From positions 4,474,501-4,538,500 of the forward strand of contig NZ_CP060825.1 of NCBI RefSeq assembly GCF_014489615.1: a stretch of DNA of 64,000 bases. Direction: 5' to 3'. The notes beneath the pieces were generated by a model, which had not been told where the DNA came from, made no database searches, and worked only from the letters and a program-made list of their open reading frames with translations. This document shows positions 16,626 through 24,792 of this stretch, piece after piece (positions within the stretch are counted from its first letter, which is position 1; every line of letters starts with the position of its first letter). Source of the stretch: Streptomyces genisteinicus (GTDB lineage Bacteria > Actinomycetota > Actinomycetes > Streptomycetales > Streptomycetaceae). The position numbers and the translations under genes were made by a program.

Positions 16626-17608
16626 CAGGCCGCCGCCTCCGTGGTCAGCGCGGCGGGACGGCGGCGCAGCCGGCGCAGCCGGGACGCCCGCTCGACGTCC
16701 ATCGACGCGAGCGCGTCGTCCAGTACCGCCTGGGGCATCCGCCGCAGCGCGGCGGCGCTCATCGCGCGCAGTTTCCGCGCCACCTGCGGCTCGAACCGCT
16801 CGATGGAACCCAGATGATGGGAGATCACGGCGCAATACGTGCGGACCGCTTTCGGGAGCAGTCTCTCCGCGTCCCGGTCCGCCGCCGTCTCGTCCAGCAC
16901 CTGGTCGAACGCGCGAATGAAGTCGAGCTGGCGGATGTCCCCGATCTGCGTCAGGGAGGACGCGACACCGCGGCGGTAGAAGATTCCCAGCCTGCTGATC
17001 ACGGCGAACGATTCGGCGTCCCGGTGCAGCCGCCAGATCCACGGCCGGTCCTCCGCCGTGCGCAGCCCGTGCGTGAAATGCAGCAGCCCCCGGTCGGCCA
17101 GCCGCCGGTGGTACATGCCGGCCCACGCGAACGGATAGTCGACACCCGTGGAACGGTCCGCCGGGAGAATCCAGTCGCGCGGCCGCAGCACTTCTCCGCG
17201 CGGACCCACCGGAACCCGGTGCACACTGCGCGCCCGCGCCGTGCACTGCACATGGTCGGTGCGCACGAAGTCGCAGCCCAGCTCCTCCAACGGAGCGAGC
17301 AGGCCCTCGAAGTGACCGGGCGCCAGCCAGTCGTCGCCGTCGAGGAAGGCGATGTACTCGCCGCGCGCCGCGTCCAGACCGGTGTTGCGCGCGGTCGCGA
17401 GCCCGCCGTTCCGTTCGTGCCGGATGAGCCGCGCCCCCGGAATCTGCCGCTCGGCCCGTTCCAGGATCTCCGGCGTCCCGTCCGTCGAGCAGTCGTCGAC
17501 GAAAAGGAACTCGAAGTCCTCGCGGGAATTCGCCCGCAGGCTTCTGAGTGTGTCGGGGGCGTATGTCTGCACGTTGAAGAACGGCACGATGACGGAGAGC
17601 TTAACCAC
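16625..17608 (-). CDS. Family 2 glycosyltransferase
   Basis: 327 aa from GTG 17608 (MVKLSVIVPFFNV). This start is chosen because the strand has TAGCGT followed by exactly 7 nt before the GTG, a leaderless arrangement; a longer frame to 17716 has no ribosome site. The GT-A fold shows LFVDDCSTDGT (nucleotide binding), GLATARNTGLDAARGEY and the DxD motif LDGDDW. AEDRPWIWRL is the likely catalytic ED region. It acts in the cytoplasm, adding a sugar to the polymer. It is the first gene of a two-gene operon with the polysialyltransferase-like gene. Confidence 0.87.
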   Translation of the reverse strand: MVKLSVIVPFFNVQTYAPDTLRSLRANSREDFEFLFVDDCSTDGTPEILERAERQIPGARLIRHERNGGLATARNTGLDAARGEYIAFLDGDDWLAPGHFEGLLAPLEELGCDFVRTDHVQCTARARSVHRVPVGPRGEVLRPRDWILPADRSTGVDYPFAWAGMYHRRLADRGLLHFTHGLRTAEDRPWIWRLHRDAESFAVISRLGIFYRRGVASSLTQIGDIRQLDFIRAFDQVLDETAADRDAERLLPKAVRTYCAVISHHLGSIERFEPQVARKLRAMSAAALRRMPQAVLDDALASMDVERASRLRRLRRRPAALTTEAAA

Positions 17609-17795
17609 CCGCACGACGCTAGGGGGCCGCTCGTCATTCGTGCTGACACGCAGCGGTATGCCAGGTGAACGCTGGGCGTCGGAGCCCTTAACCCGTACGG
17701 CGACCGGCCTTTCCACCCGTCCGTAGGCGCGCTGTTAACCCGCTGTTGCGGTCGAGTTGGGCCGCGAAACCACATGCCTTCCTAGCGTCCTCGAC
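17609..17795. promoter_or_regulatory. Divergent leaderless promoters of the glycopolymer cluster
   Basis: Both strands carry CCTAGCGTC with TAGCGT exactly 7 nt before a GTG start: minus-strand start 17608, plus-strand start 17796 (TAGCGT at 17783-17788). TTAACCCG also occurs twice between them. The symmetry suggests that both operons are controlled together. Confidence 0.65.
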
Positions 17796-19115
17796 GTGCC
17801 AACACGTACCAGCGAGGCCGTACGGACAGCCGTACTCGCCGACTCCGACACCCGGTGGAAATGGGGTGCGCTGACCGCACGCCGGATCACCCCCAGCACC
17901 TCCGTGGAGCTGAGCGGCTTCCTGCTGCGCGGCCGCGCCACCCCCACCCCGCGCCAGCTCGCCGAGGTGGGCGTCGCCGCCGACGACCTGCGCGAGGTCA
18001 CCGGGAACGAGTTCCTGCGCGAGATCGCCGACGGCTCCTACGACGTCGTCGTCCTCGCCCTCGTCGGCGGCGGCGTCCAGGCGATGCTCCACGGCCTGCG
18101 CGCCCTCGGCCTCGCCCGCAGGCCCGTCGTCGTCACCGGATACGTCGGCGTCGTCTACGAGAAGCTCTCCGACGGCCTGCTGCTGCGGCACGGCGCGGAC
18201 ATCGTCCTCGCCAACTCCCGCCACGACGCCGACCGCTTCCGTGCGGTCTACCGCGGGGTCGGCGCCGACCCGTCCGCCGTCACCGAGGCGGCGCTCCCGT
18301 TCCTCGGCGGAAAGCCCTACCGCCCCGAACCGGGCCGCGACACCGTCGTGTTCGCCGTCCAGCCCTCCGTGCCGGACACCCGCGCCGACCGCACCTACCT
18401 GCTGCGCCGGCTCGTCGAGCACGCCCGCCTCCACCCGGGCCGCGAGGTGCTGCTCAAACTCCGCTCCAAGCCGGGCGAGCACACCACCCACCTGGAGGAG
18501 CTGCCCTACCAGAAGCTGGCGCAGAAGCTGCCCGGCGGCCTGCCGCCCAACTTCCGGACCGTGTACGGGAACATGGGCGAGGTCCTGGACCGCACCGACC
18601 TGCTGGTCACCGTCTCCTCGACCGCGGCGCTCGAATCCCTGCACCGTTCCATCCCCACCGCGGTCCTCACCGACCTCGGCGTCCGCGAGCCGCTCGGCAA
18701 CCACCACTTCCTCGGCTCGGGCCTGCTCACCTCCTGGGACAGCCTCGACGGCGGCCACCGGCCCGTCCCGGACCCCGAGTGGCTCGCCCGCCAGGGCGTC
18801 GCCGCCGACGGGGCGTACGAGACGGCCTTCGACGAGGCCCGCCGCCGCATCGCCGAACTCCTGCTCGCCGGGGAACGCGCGCCGATCGCCCCGTACTACA
18901 CGCCCGCCACCGCCCCCGGCTACCTCCCGCCGCTCCTCGCCCGCCACCATCTGGCGGCCGACGGGACCCCGCTGCCGGGGACCGCCGCACCCGGGGCCGG
19001 GCCCACCGGCATCCGGCGCGTCGTGCGCGACGCCGTCCGCGAGGCCGCCCGGGGCGCCTACCGCCACGGCGTCCAGCGCGTCGCACCGGTCATCCGGCGG
19101 ATGGGCGAGCTGTGA
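17796..19115 (+). CDS. Putative glycosyltransferase of the glycopolymer cluster (DUF6716-like)
   Basis: 439 aa from GTG 17796, leaderless-type start (TAGCGT plus 7 nt). It has a GT-B-like two-domain layout: an N-terminal Rossmann-like part (YDVVVLALVGGGVQAMLHGL, PVVVTGYVGVVYEK) and a C-terminal half with LLKLRSKPGEH and DLLVTVSSTAALESLHR. The latter resembles the sugar-phosphate or CMP-binding part of polysialyl- and glycerophosphotransferases. It comes before the CMP-nonulosonate synthetase gene with a 94-bp gap. The exact acceptor and donor are unknown. Confidence 0.65.
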   Translation: MPTRTSEAVRTAVLADSDTRWKWGALTARRITPSTSVELSGFLLRGRATPTPRQLAEVGVAADDLREVTGNEFLREIADGSYDVVVLALVGGGVQAMLHGLRALGLARRPVVVTGYVGVVYEKLSDGLLLRHGADIVLANSRHDADRFRAVYRGVGADPSAVTEAALPFLGGKPYRPEPGRDTVVFAVQPSVPDTRADRTYLLRRLVEHARLHPGREVLLKLRSKPGEHTTHLEELPYQKLAQKLPGGLPPNFRTVYGNMGEVLDRTDLLVTVSSTAALESLHRSIPTAVLTDLGVREPLGNHHFLGSGLLTSWDSLDGGHRPVPDPEWLARQGVAADGAYETAFDEARRRIAELLLAGERAPIAPYYTPATAPGYLPPLLARHHLAADGTPLPGTAAPGAGPTGIRRVVRDAVREAARGAYRHGVQRVAPVIRRMGEL

Positions 19116-19209
19116 CCGCCGCCCGCCCCGCGCACCCGCGCCGCCGCTGCCCGGCCCACGCCCCCGGCGCCCCTGCCCCGAAGCCGTCCGCCCCCGCACT
19201 GGAGCCCCG

Positions 19210-20472
19210 ATGAACGTACTCGCCGTGATCCCCGCCCGGGGCGGCTCGAAGGGCGTCCCCGCCAAGAACCTGGCCCCCGTCGCCGGTGTGCCGCTCGTCG
19301 GCCGCGCCGTGCGCGCCTGCCTCGACGCGCCCCTGGTGACCCATGTCGCCGTCTCCACCGACGACGCCGCCATCGCCGACGCCGCACGCGCCGCGGGCGC
19401 CGAGGTCGTCCTGCGGCCCGCCGCCATCGCCGGGGATACCGCCACCAGCGAGTCCGCCGTCCTGCACGCGATGGACGCCCACGAGGCCGTCCACGGCACC
19501 GCCGTCGACGTCGTCCTGCTCGTCCAGTGCACCAGCCCCTTCCTGACCCGCGACGACATCGACGGCGTCGCCCGCGCCGTCGCCGCCGACGGCGCCGACA
19601 GCGCGGTCACCGTGGCCCCGTTCCACGGCTTCGTCTGGCGCGAGGACGGCACCGGCGGCGACGGCGACGGCACCGCCGAAGGCGCCGGGGACGGCGCCGG
19701 CCGGGGCGTCAACCACGACAGCTCCTTCCGGCCCCGCCGCCAGGACCGCCCCCAGGACTTCCTGGAGACCGGCGCCGCCTACGCCATGGACGCGGCGGGC
19801 TTCCGCGCCGCGGGCCACCGCTTCTTCGGCCGCACCGCCCTCGTCCGCACCGACCCCGCCCGGGTCCTGGAGGTCGACGACCCGCACGACCTCGCACGCG
19901 CCCGCGCACTCGCCCCGCTCCTCGACACCGCCGCGCTGCCCACCCACGAGGACGTCGACGCCGTCGTCCTCGACTTCGACGGCACCCAGACCGACGACCG
20001 CGTCCTGATCGACGCCGACGGCCGCGAGATCGTCGCCGTGCACCGCGGCGACGGCCTCGGCGTCGCCCGGCTGCGCCGCGCCGGACTCGACCTCCTGATC
20101 CTCTCCACCGAACAGAACCCCGTCGTCGCCGCCCGCGCCCGCAAGCTCCAGGTGCCCGTCCTGCACGGCATCGACCGCAAGGACATCGCCCTCAAGCAGT
20201 GGTGCGACGAACGGGGCATCGCCCCCGAGCGGGTGCTCTACGTCGGCAACGACGTCAACGACCTCCCGTGCTTCGACCTCGCCGGCTGGCCCGTGGCCGT
20301 CGCGAACGCGCACGACTCCGTACGGGCCGCCGCCCGTGCCGTCACCGCGACACCCGGGGGCGAGGGCGCGATCCGCGAGATCGCCGCCTGGCTCCTCGGC
20401 CCGCACCTCGACACCCCTGAAACCGCCCGCACATCCCCCGTGACGTCCTCCGAGAAGTCCTCCGAGAAGTAA
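19210..20472 (+). CDS. neuA: CMP-nonulosonate cytidylyltransferase fused to HAD phosphatase
   Basis: 420 aa. Residues 1-235 are a NeuA/KdsB-type cytidylyltransferase (VIPARGGSKGVPAKNL P-loop-like motif, STDDAAIADAA, LVQCTSPFLT, LETGAAYAMD). Residues about 250-400 are a KdsC-like HAD phosphatase (VVLDFDGTQTDD with nucleophile Asp, KDIALKQWC, VGNDVNDLPCF). A Gly/Asp-rich insert of about 25 residues (GTGGDGDGTAEGAGDGAGRG) sits inside the transferase. The enzyme should dephosphorylate a nonulosonate-9-phosphate and activate it with CTP. It is followed by neuB after 11 bp. Confidence 0.9.
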   Translation: MNVLAVIPARGGSKGVPAKNLAPVAGVPLVGRAVRACLDAPLVTHVAVSTDDAAIADAARAAGAEVVLRPAAIAGDTATSESAVLHAMDAHEAVHGTAVDVVLLVQCTSPFLTRDDIDGVARAVAADGADSAVTVAPFHGFVWREDGTGGDGDGTAEGAGDGAGRGVNHDSSFRPRRQDRPQDFLETGAAYAMDAAGFRAAGHRFFGRTALVRTDPARVLEVDDPHDLARARALAPLLDTAALPTHEDVDAVVLDFDGTQTDDRVLIDADGREIVAVHRGDGLGVARLRRAGLDLLILSTEQNPVVAARARKLQVPVLHGIDRKDIALKQWCDERGIAPERVLYVGNDVNDLPCFDLAGWPVAVANAHDSVRAAARAVTATPGGEGAIREIAAWLLGPHLDTPETARTSPVTSSEKSSEK

Positions 20473-20483
20473 GGAACACCCCC

Positions 20484-21407
20484 ATGAGCACCACCCGTCT
20501 GCGCACCTTCGGCACCAAGACCGCGGGCCCCGGCCGCCCCGTCTACATCACCGGCGAGATCGGCATCAACCACAACGGTGACCTGGACAACGCGTTCAAG
20601 CTGATCGACGCCGCCGCGGACGCCGGCTGCGACGCGGTCAAGTTCCAGAAGCGCACCCCGGAGATCTGCACCCCGCGCGACCAGTGGGACATCGAGCGCG
20701 ACACGCCGTGGGGCCGGATGACGTACATCGACTACCGCCACCGCGTCGAGTTCGGCGAGGACGAGTACCGCGCCATCGACGAGTACTGCCGCCGCCGCGG
20801 CATCGACTGGTTCGCCTCCCCGTGGGACACCGAGGCCGTCGCCTTCCTGGAGAAGTTCGACGTGCCCGCCCACAAGGTCGCCTCCGCCTCCCTCACCGAC
20901 GACGAGCTGCTGCGCGCCCTGCGCGCCACCGGCCGCACCGTCATCCTCTCCACCGGCATGTCGACGCCGAAGCAGATCCGCCACGCCGTCGAGGTCCTCG
21001 GCAGCGAGAACATCCTGCTCTGCCACGCCACCTCGACGTACCCGGCGAAGGCCGAGGAGCTCAACCTGCGCGTCATCAACACCCTCCAGGCCGAGTACCC
21101 CAACGTCCCGATCGGCTACTCCGGCCACGAGACCGGCCTCCAGACCACCCTCGCCGCCGTCGCCCTCGGCGCCGCGTTCGTCGAGCGCCACATCACCCTC
21201 GACCGCGCGATGTGGGGCTCCGACCAGGCCGCCTCCGTCGAGCCCCAGGGCCTGGCCCGCCTCGTGCGCGACATCCGCGTGGTCGAGGAGTCCCTCGGCG
21301 ACGGCGTGAAGAAGGTCTACGAGAGCGAGCTCGGCCCGATGAAGAAGCTCCGCCGCGTCGCGGGCGTCGTCGCCGAGGCGGGCGACCGCGAGCCGGCGAC
21401 GGTCTGA
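20484..21407 (+). CDS. neuB: NeuB-type nonulosonate synthase, no SAF domain
   Basis: 307 aa. GGAACACCC lies upstream of ATG 20484. It is a NeuB TIM barrel with EIGINHNGD at the start, DAVKFQKRTPE (Lys/Gln of the PEP site), ILSTGMSTPKQI, and GYSGHETGLQTT followed by VERHITLDRAMWGSDQAAS. The C-terminal antifreeze-like SAF domain of typical sialic acid synthases (about 340-350 aa) is absent. It condenses PEP with a hexose-type sugar. No NeuC epimerase gene is nearby and a HAD phosphatase is fused to the neighbour, so Kdn made from mannose-6-phosphate is more likely than Neu5Ac. That is inference. Confidence 0.88.
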   Translation: MSTTRLRTFGTKTAGPGRPVYITGEIGINHNGDLDNAFKLIDAAADAGCDAVKFQKRTPEICTPRDQWDIERDTPWGRMTYIDYRHRVEFGEDEYRAIDEYCRRRGIDWFASPWDTEAVAFLEKFDVPAHKVASASLTDDELLRALRATGRTVILSTGMSTPKQIRHAVEVLGSENILLCHATSTYPAKAEELNLRVINTLQAEYPNVPIGYSGHETGLQTTLAAVALGAAFVERHITLDRAMWGSDQAASVEPQGLARLVRDIRVVEESLGDGVKKVYESELGPMKKLRRVAGVVAEAGDREPATV

Positions 21408-22072
21408 CCGGCGCTGCAAGCCCGCACCGCGCGCCTCCGGGGCGCGGCCGGGGCCCGGGCCCTCGGGCCCGCACCCGCGCCGCGCACCTTCGGGGCACAC
21501 GGCCCGCCTGCGCCACCGGGCGCCCGGCGACGCGACCGGGCCTCGGGGCCCGCACCCCGCACGACGGGCCCCGTGGGGCGCACCGCGCCCCGTGGGGCGT
21601 GGCCCGGCATCTGCCGGGGTGCGGGCCCTCGGGCCCGTACCGCCGCGCTCTTCGGGCGTACCGCACCACCGCGCCGTGAGGCGCACCGAAGTACCGCGCC
21701 CCGTGGGGCGCGCCCCGGTGTCCGCCGGGTGCGGCCCCCCGGGCCCCGGGGGCTTCGCACCGCGCCACCGCGCCGCGAGGCGCACCGCAGCACCGTTCTC
21801 GCGGGGCGTGGCCCGGCGACGTGACCGGGCCTCCGGGCCTGCGACCTCGTACCGACGCGCCCCCTCGGGCGTACCGCACCACCGCGCCGCGAGGCGCACC
21901 GCAGCACCGCTCCCGCGGGTCGCACCCGGCGCCCACCGGGTGCGGGCCCCCGGGCCCGCGACCCCCGCACCACGCGCCCCCTGGGGCGCACCGCCCACCG
22001 CGCCCCCCCCGGGGCGCACCGCACCGCGCCGCCAGGCGCGCACCCCCTCCCCGAATCACGAGGTGAATCCCA
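21408..22072. repeat. 665-bp non-coding array of GC palindromes and 30-bp repeats
   Basis: The gap after neuB is full of short palindromes (GGGCCCTCGGGCCC type, CGCGCCCCGTGGGGCGCG type). It also holds a 30-nt unit beginning CACCGCGCCGCGAGGCGCAC, seen exactly at 21766-21795 and 21880-21909 and with four changes at 21667-21696. No believable gene is seen. Long open frames on the minus strand are simple translations of the repeats. Confidence 0.7.
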
Positions 22073-23101
22073 GTGAATCTCGCCTTCGTCGAGAGCCCGG
22101 TCCAGCTCCTGAACACCCTGGAGTGGGCGTACGCCGAGGGGACCCCGGCCGACGAGCTGACCGTGGTCGTCCTGTCGCCCACCGATCCGATGTCGCGCGG
22201 CCAGCTGCGGCGCATGGCGGAGCTGGCCCGTGACGAGGGGTTCAGCGTCCGCTGGCAGGAGGCGCGCGGCGGCGCAGGTGCGCCGCTGCGGACGGTCCGG
22301 GAGCTCGGGCCGATGCTGCGCACGGCCGAACGCATCGTCATCGGGGACCCGTTCTCCCGCTACGTCCAGCTGCTGCTGACCCTCGTCGGCGGCCGCGACC
22401 TGACCGTCGTGGACGACGGCACGGCCACCATGGAGTTCGTCGCCCAGATCGCCCGCGGCGAGCAGCTGGTGCGCTGGCACCGCCGCGGCGGACGGCGCGG
22501 GCCGCGTGAGCTGGTGCTCGCGCCCGTCACGTTCGCCGCCCGCAAGCGGCTCACCCCGGCGCCCGGCCGGCCGGTCGGCGTCTTCACCTCGATGCCGGTC
22601 GAGGCGCCGCCCGGTGTGGAGGTGACCGCCAACGACTACGCCTGGACCCGGGCGCGCTTCGGACCGCCGCGGGTGACGCGGGGGGCCGACATGGTCGGCA
22701 CCTCGCTGGTGGAGACCGGAGTCGTCGGGGCGGAGCAGTACCTGGACGCCGTCGAGGTACTGGCCCGCACCCACGGCGCCGCCCGCTACTTCGCGCACCG
22801 CAGGGAGAGCCCGGACAAGCTGCACCGGCTCGCCTCCGTCACGGGGCTGGAGATCGTGCGGCCCGATCTGCCGCTGGAACTGATCGCCCGCCGCGGCCCC
22901 ATCGGCGCATCGGTGCTCAGCTTCCCGTCGACGGTCGTCCACACCCTGCCGCTGGCGCTCGCCGGCACCGGCATCAAGGTCGCGGTGTGCGACATCGCCC
23001 CCGAATGGCTGAAGGAGAGCGCGTCCCCGCGCGCCCGCGGGTTCCTGGCCGTCGTCACCGGCACGGCCCGCGACGTGCACCGGCTGGCGGCGCCCGCTTG
23101 A
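22073..23101 (+). CDS. Second polysialyltransferase-like protein
   Basis: 342 aa from GTG 22073, with AGGTGA 6 nt upstream. It starts NLAFVESPVQLLNTLEWAY, typical of GT52/polysialyltransferase-like proteins. RTAERIVIGDPFSRYVQLLL and TVVDDGTATMEFV follow in the N-terminal Rossmann domain, and ARYFAHRRESPDKL and SVLSFPSTVVHTLPL in the C-terminal domain, which should bind the CMP-sugar. It is likely to extend or cap the nonulosonate polymer. It belongs to the neuA-neuB group despite the repeat-rich gap in front. Confidence 0.7.
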   Translation: MNLAFVESPVQLLNTLEWAYAEGTPADELTVVVLSPTDPMSRGQLRRMAELARDEGFSVRWQEARGGAGAPLRTVRELGPMLRTAERIVIGDPFSRYVQLLLTLVGGRDLTVVDDGTATMEFVAQIARGEQLVRWHRRGGRRGPRELVLAPVTFAARKRLTPAPGRPVGVFTSMPVEAPPGVEVTANDYAWTRARFGPPRVTRGADMVGTSLVETGVVGAEQYLDAVEVLARTHGAARYFAHRRESPDKLHRLASVTGLEIVRPDLPLELIARRGPIGASVLSFPSTVVHTLPLALAGTGIKVAVCDIAPEWLKESASPRARGFLAVVTGTARDVHRLAAPA

Positions 23102-23268
23102 AGGGACGGCCCGGCGGCCGCAACCCGTCCGGGACCTGGACAAAGGGAGTGAGTTTACCCACTGCCCACCGCGCCCATGCTCACCTGCGAGGGGTTTCTT
23201 CGCCCGCGAGGCTGATCTTTTGTTGATCGGACGACAGCCGGCCCGCTCGGGGGCATAACCTTCTCTGG

Positions 23269-24552
23269 GTGAACCAGTTGATGTCCCGCGAGTCCGAAGA
23301 AGCCGAACGACCCGGCGCAGTGCCCGCCACGGGCGACGTGCCGGGCGACCAGGCCGTGCCCGGCAGACTGACCGAGCCGCTGCGCGCGGAGCTCATCGCC
23401 TTCCGGCGCGACCTCCACATGCACCCCGAGCTCGGGAACCAGGAGTTCCGCACCACGGCGGCCATCAAGGCGCGCCTGGAGGCGGCCGGTCTGAAGCCGC
23501 GCGTCCTCGCCATGGGCACCGGACTCGTCTGCGACATCGGCACCGGCTCCCCCGAGGCCGAGGGCCGCCCGCTGTTCGCGATCCGCGCCGACATCGACGC
23601 CCTCCCCATCCCGGACACCAAGACCGTCGCCTACCGGTCCACCGTGCCGGGCCGGGCGCACGCCTGCGGGCACGACGTGCACACGACCGCCGCCCTCGGC
23701 GCCGGCATCCTGCTGGCCGACCTCGACCGCCAGGGCCTGCTGACCCAGCCGGTGCGGCTGATCTTCCAGCCCGCCGAGGAGGTGCTGCCCGGCGGCGCGG
23801 CCGACGCGATCCTCGACAGCGTCCTCGACGGCGTCGGCATGATCGTCGCGGTGCACTGCGACCCCAAGGTCGACGCCGGGCGCATCGGCCTGCGGGCCGG
23901 GCCGATCACCTCCGCCTGCGACCGCCTGGAGGTCACCCTCGACGGGCCGGGCGGCCACACCGCCCGCCCTCACCTGACCACGGACATGGTCACCGCCGCG
24001 GCGCGGGTCGCCACCGACGTCCCCGCCCTGCTCGCCCGCCGGGTCGACGCCCGTTCGGGCCTCTCGGTCACCTGGGGCCGCATCGAGTCCGGCCATGCGC
24101 CGAACGTCATCCCGCAGCGCGCCGAACTCTCCGGCACCGTCCGCTGCCTGGACCTGGAGTCCTGGCGCGAGGCCCCCGACCTGGTGCACGCCGCGATCGA
24201 CGAGGTCGCCGGCCTGCACCGTGCCAAGTCCCAGATCGACTACGTCCGCGGTGTCCCGCCGGTCGTCAACGACCCGGTCGTCACCGAGCTGCTGCGCGAC
24301 GCACACGCGGCGCGGCGCGGACCGTATGCGATCGAGAGCACCGAACAGAGCCTCGGCGGCGAGGACTTCTCCTGGTACCTGGAGCACGTCCCGGGAGCGA
24401 TGGCCCGTCTCGGCGTGCGCCCGCCGGGCGACACCAGGACCCGCGATCTGCACCGCGGCGACTTCGACGTCGACGAGGAGGCGATCACCGCGGGCGTGGA
24501 GCTGTTCACGGCCGCCGCGCTGATCGACGGCCGCAGGCGGTACCGGCCGTAG
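23269..24552 (+). CDS. M20-family amidohydrolase / metal-dependent peptidase
   Basis: 427 aa. GTG 23269 lies exactly 7 nt after TAACCT (23256-23261), a leaderless-type start; ATG 23281 is an alternative. The M20D signature is clear: FRRDLHMHPELGNQEF, IRADIDALPIPD, HACGHDVHTTAALGAG and FQPAEEVLPGGA. The metal ligands would be the Cys/His of ACGHDVH, the Glu pair of PAEE, and His of the distal sites. It hydrolyses N-acyl amino acids or related amides in the cytoplasm. The dimerisation domain is at about residues 215-330 (GGHTARPHL). Substrate unknown. It precedes the nucleoside transport operon but is separated by terminator-like structures. Confidence 0.9.
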   Translation: MNQLMSRESEEAERPGAVPATGDVPGDQAVPGRLTEPLRAELIAFRRDLHMHPELGNQEFRTTAAIKARLEAAGLKPRVLAMGTGLVCDIGTGSPEAEGRPLFAIRADIDALPIPDTKTVAYRSTVPGRAHACGHDVHTTAALGAGILLADLDRQGLLTQPVRLIFQPAEEVLPGGAADAILDSVLDGVGMIVAVHCDPKVDAGRIGLRAGPITSACDRLEVTLDGPGGHTARPHLTTDMVTAAARVATDVPALLARRVDARSGLSVTWGRIESGHAPNVIPQRAELSGTVRCLDLESWREAPDLVHAAIDEVAGLHRAKSQIDYVRGVPPVVNDPVVTELLRDAHAARRGPYAIESTEQSLGGEDFSWYLEHVPGAMARLGVRPPGDTRTRDLHRGDFDVDEEAITAGVELFTAAALIDGRRRYRP

Positions 24553-24554
24553 AC

Positions 24555-24669
24555 GCCACGCACCCTCTCCGCCGCGACCCGCCGGGGCGCCCGCCGCCGC
24601 GACGCGCGCGACACGCCGGGGCGCGGCGGAGAGGTGACCGCGCGTGGCACGCCGTGCAGGGTGCGTGGC
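24555..24669. terminator. Nested inverted repeats between the amidohydrolase and BMP genes
   Basis: The outer arms GCCACGCACCCT (24555-24566) and AGGGTGCGTGGC (24658-24669) match perfectly. The adjoining inner arms CTCCGCCGCG (24567-24576) and CGCGGCGGAG (24622-24631) also match perfectly. Together they can form a branched structure starting 3 bp after the amidohydrolase stop. Probably a terminator that insulates the operator-controlled bmp gene. Confidence 0.6.
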
Positions 24670-24719
24670 TTGTTCGCGACGATCCGATAACGACTGATGA
24701 ACAGGTCTTTAACTGACAT

Positions 24720-24731
24720 CTACGCGCGTTA
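24720..24731. promoter_or_regulatory. Nucleoside-regulon operator, site 1 (bmp)
   Basis: CTACGCGCGTTA matches 10 of 12 positions of CTACGCGCGTAG. It lies between a possible -35 (TTTAAC, 24708-24713) and -10 (TACGAT, 24730-24735), where a repressor would block RNA polymerase. Confidence 0.65.
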
Positions 24732-24792
24732 CGATCGCCGCGAACCCAGCGCCGGAAGTGGCGCTTTCGGTCAGGTTTTAAGGAGCCTCCCA

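Noticed and set aside
20238..22043. 601-codon minus-strand frame across neuB and the repeat array
   Set aside because: Antisense to neuB and otherwise made of the GC repeats.
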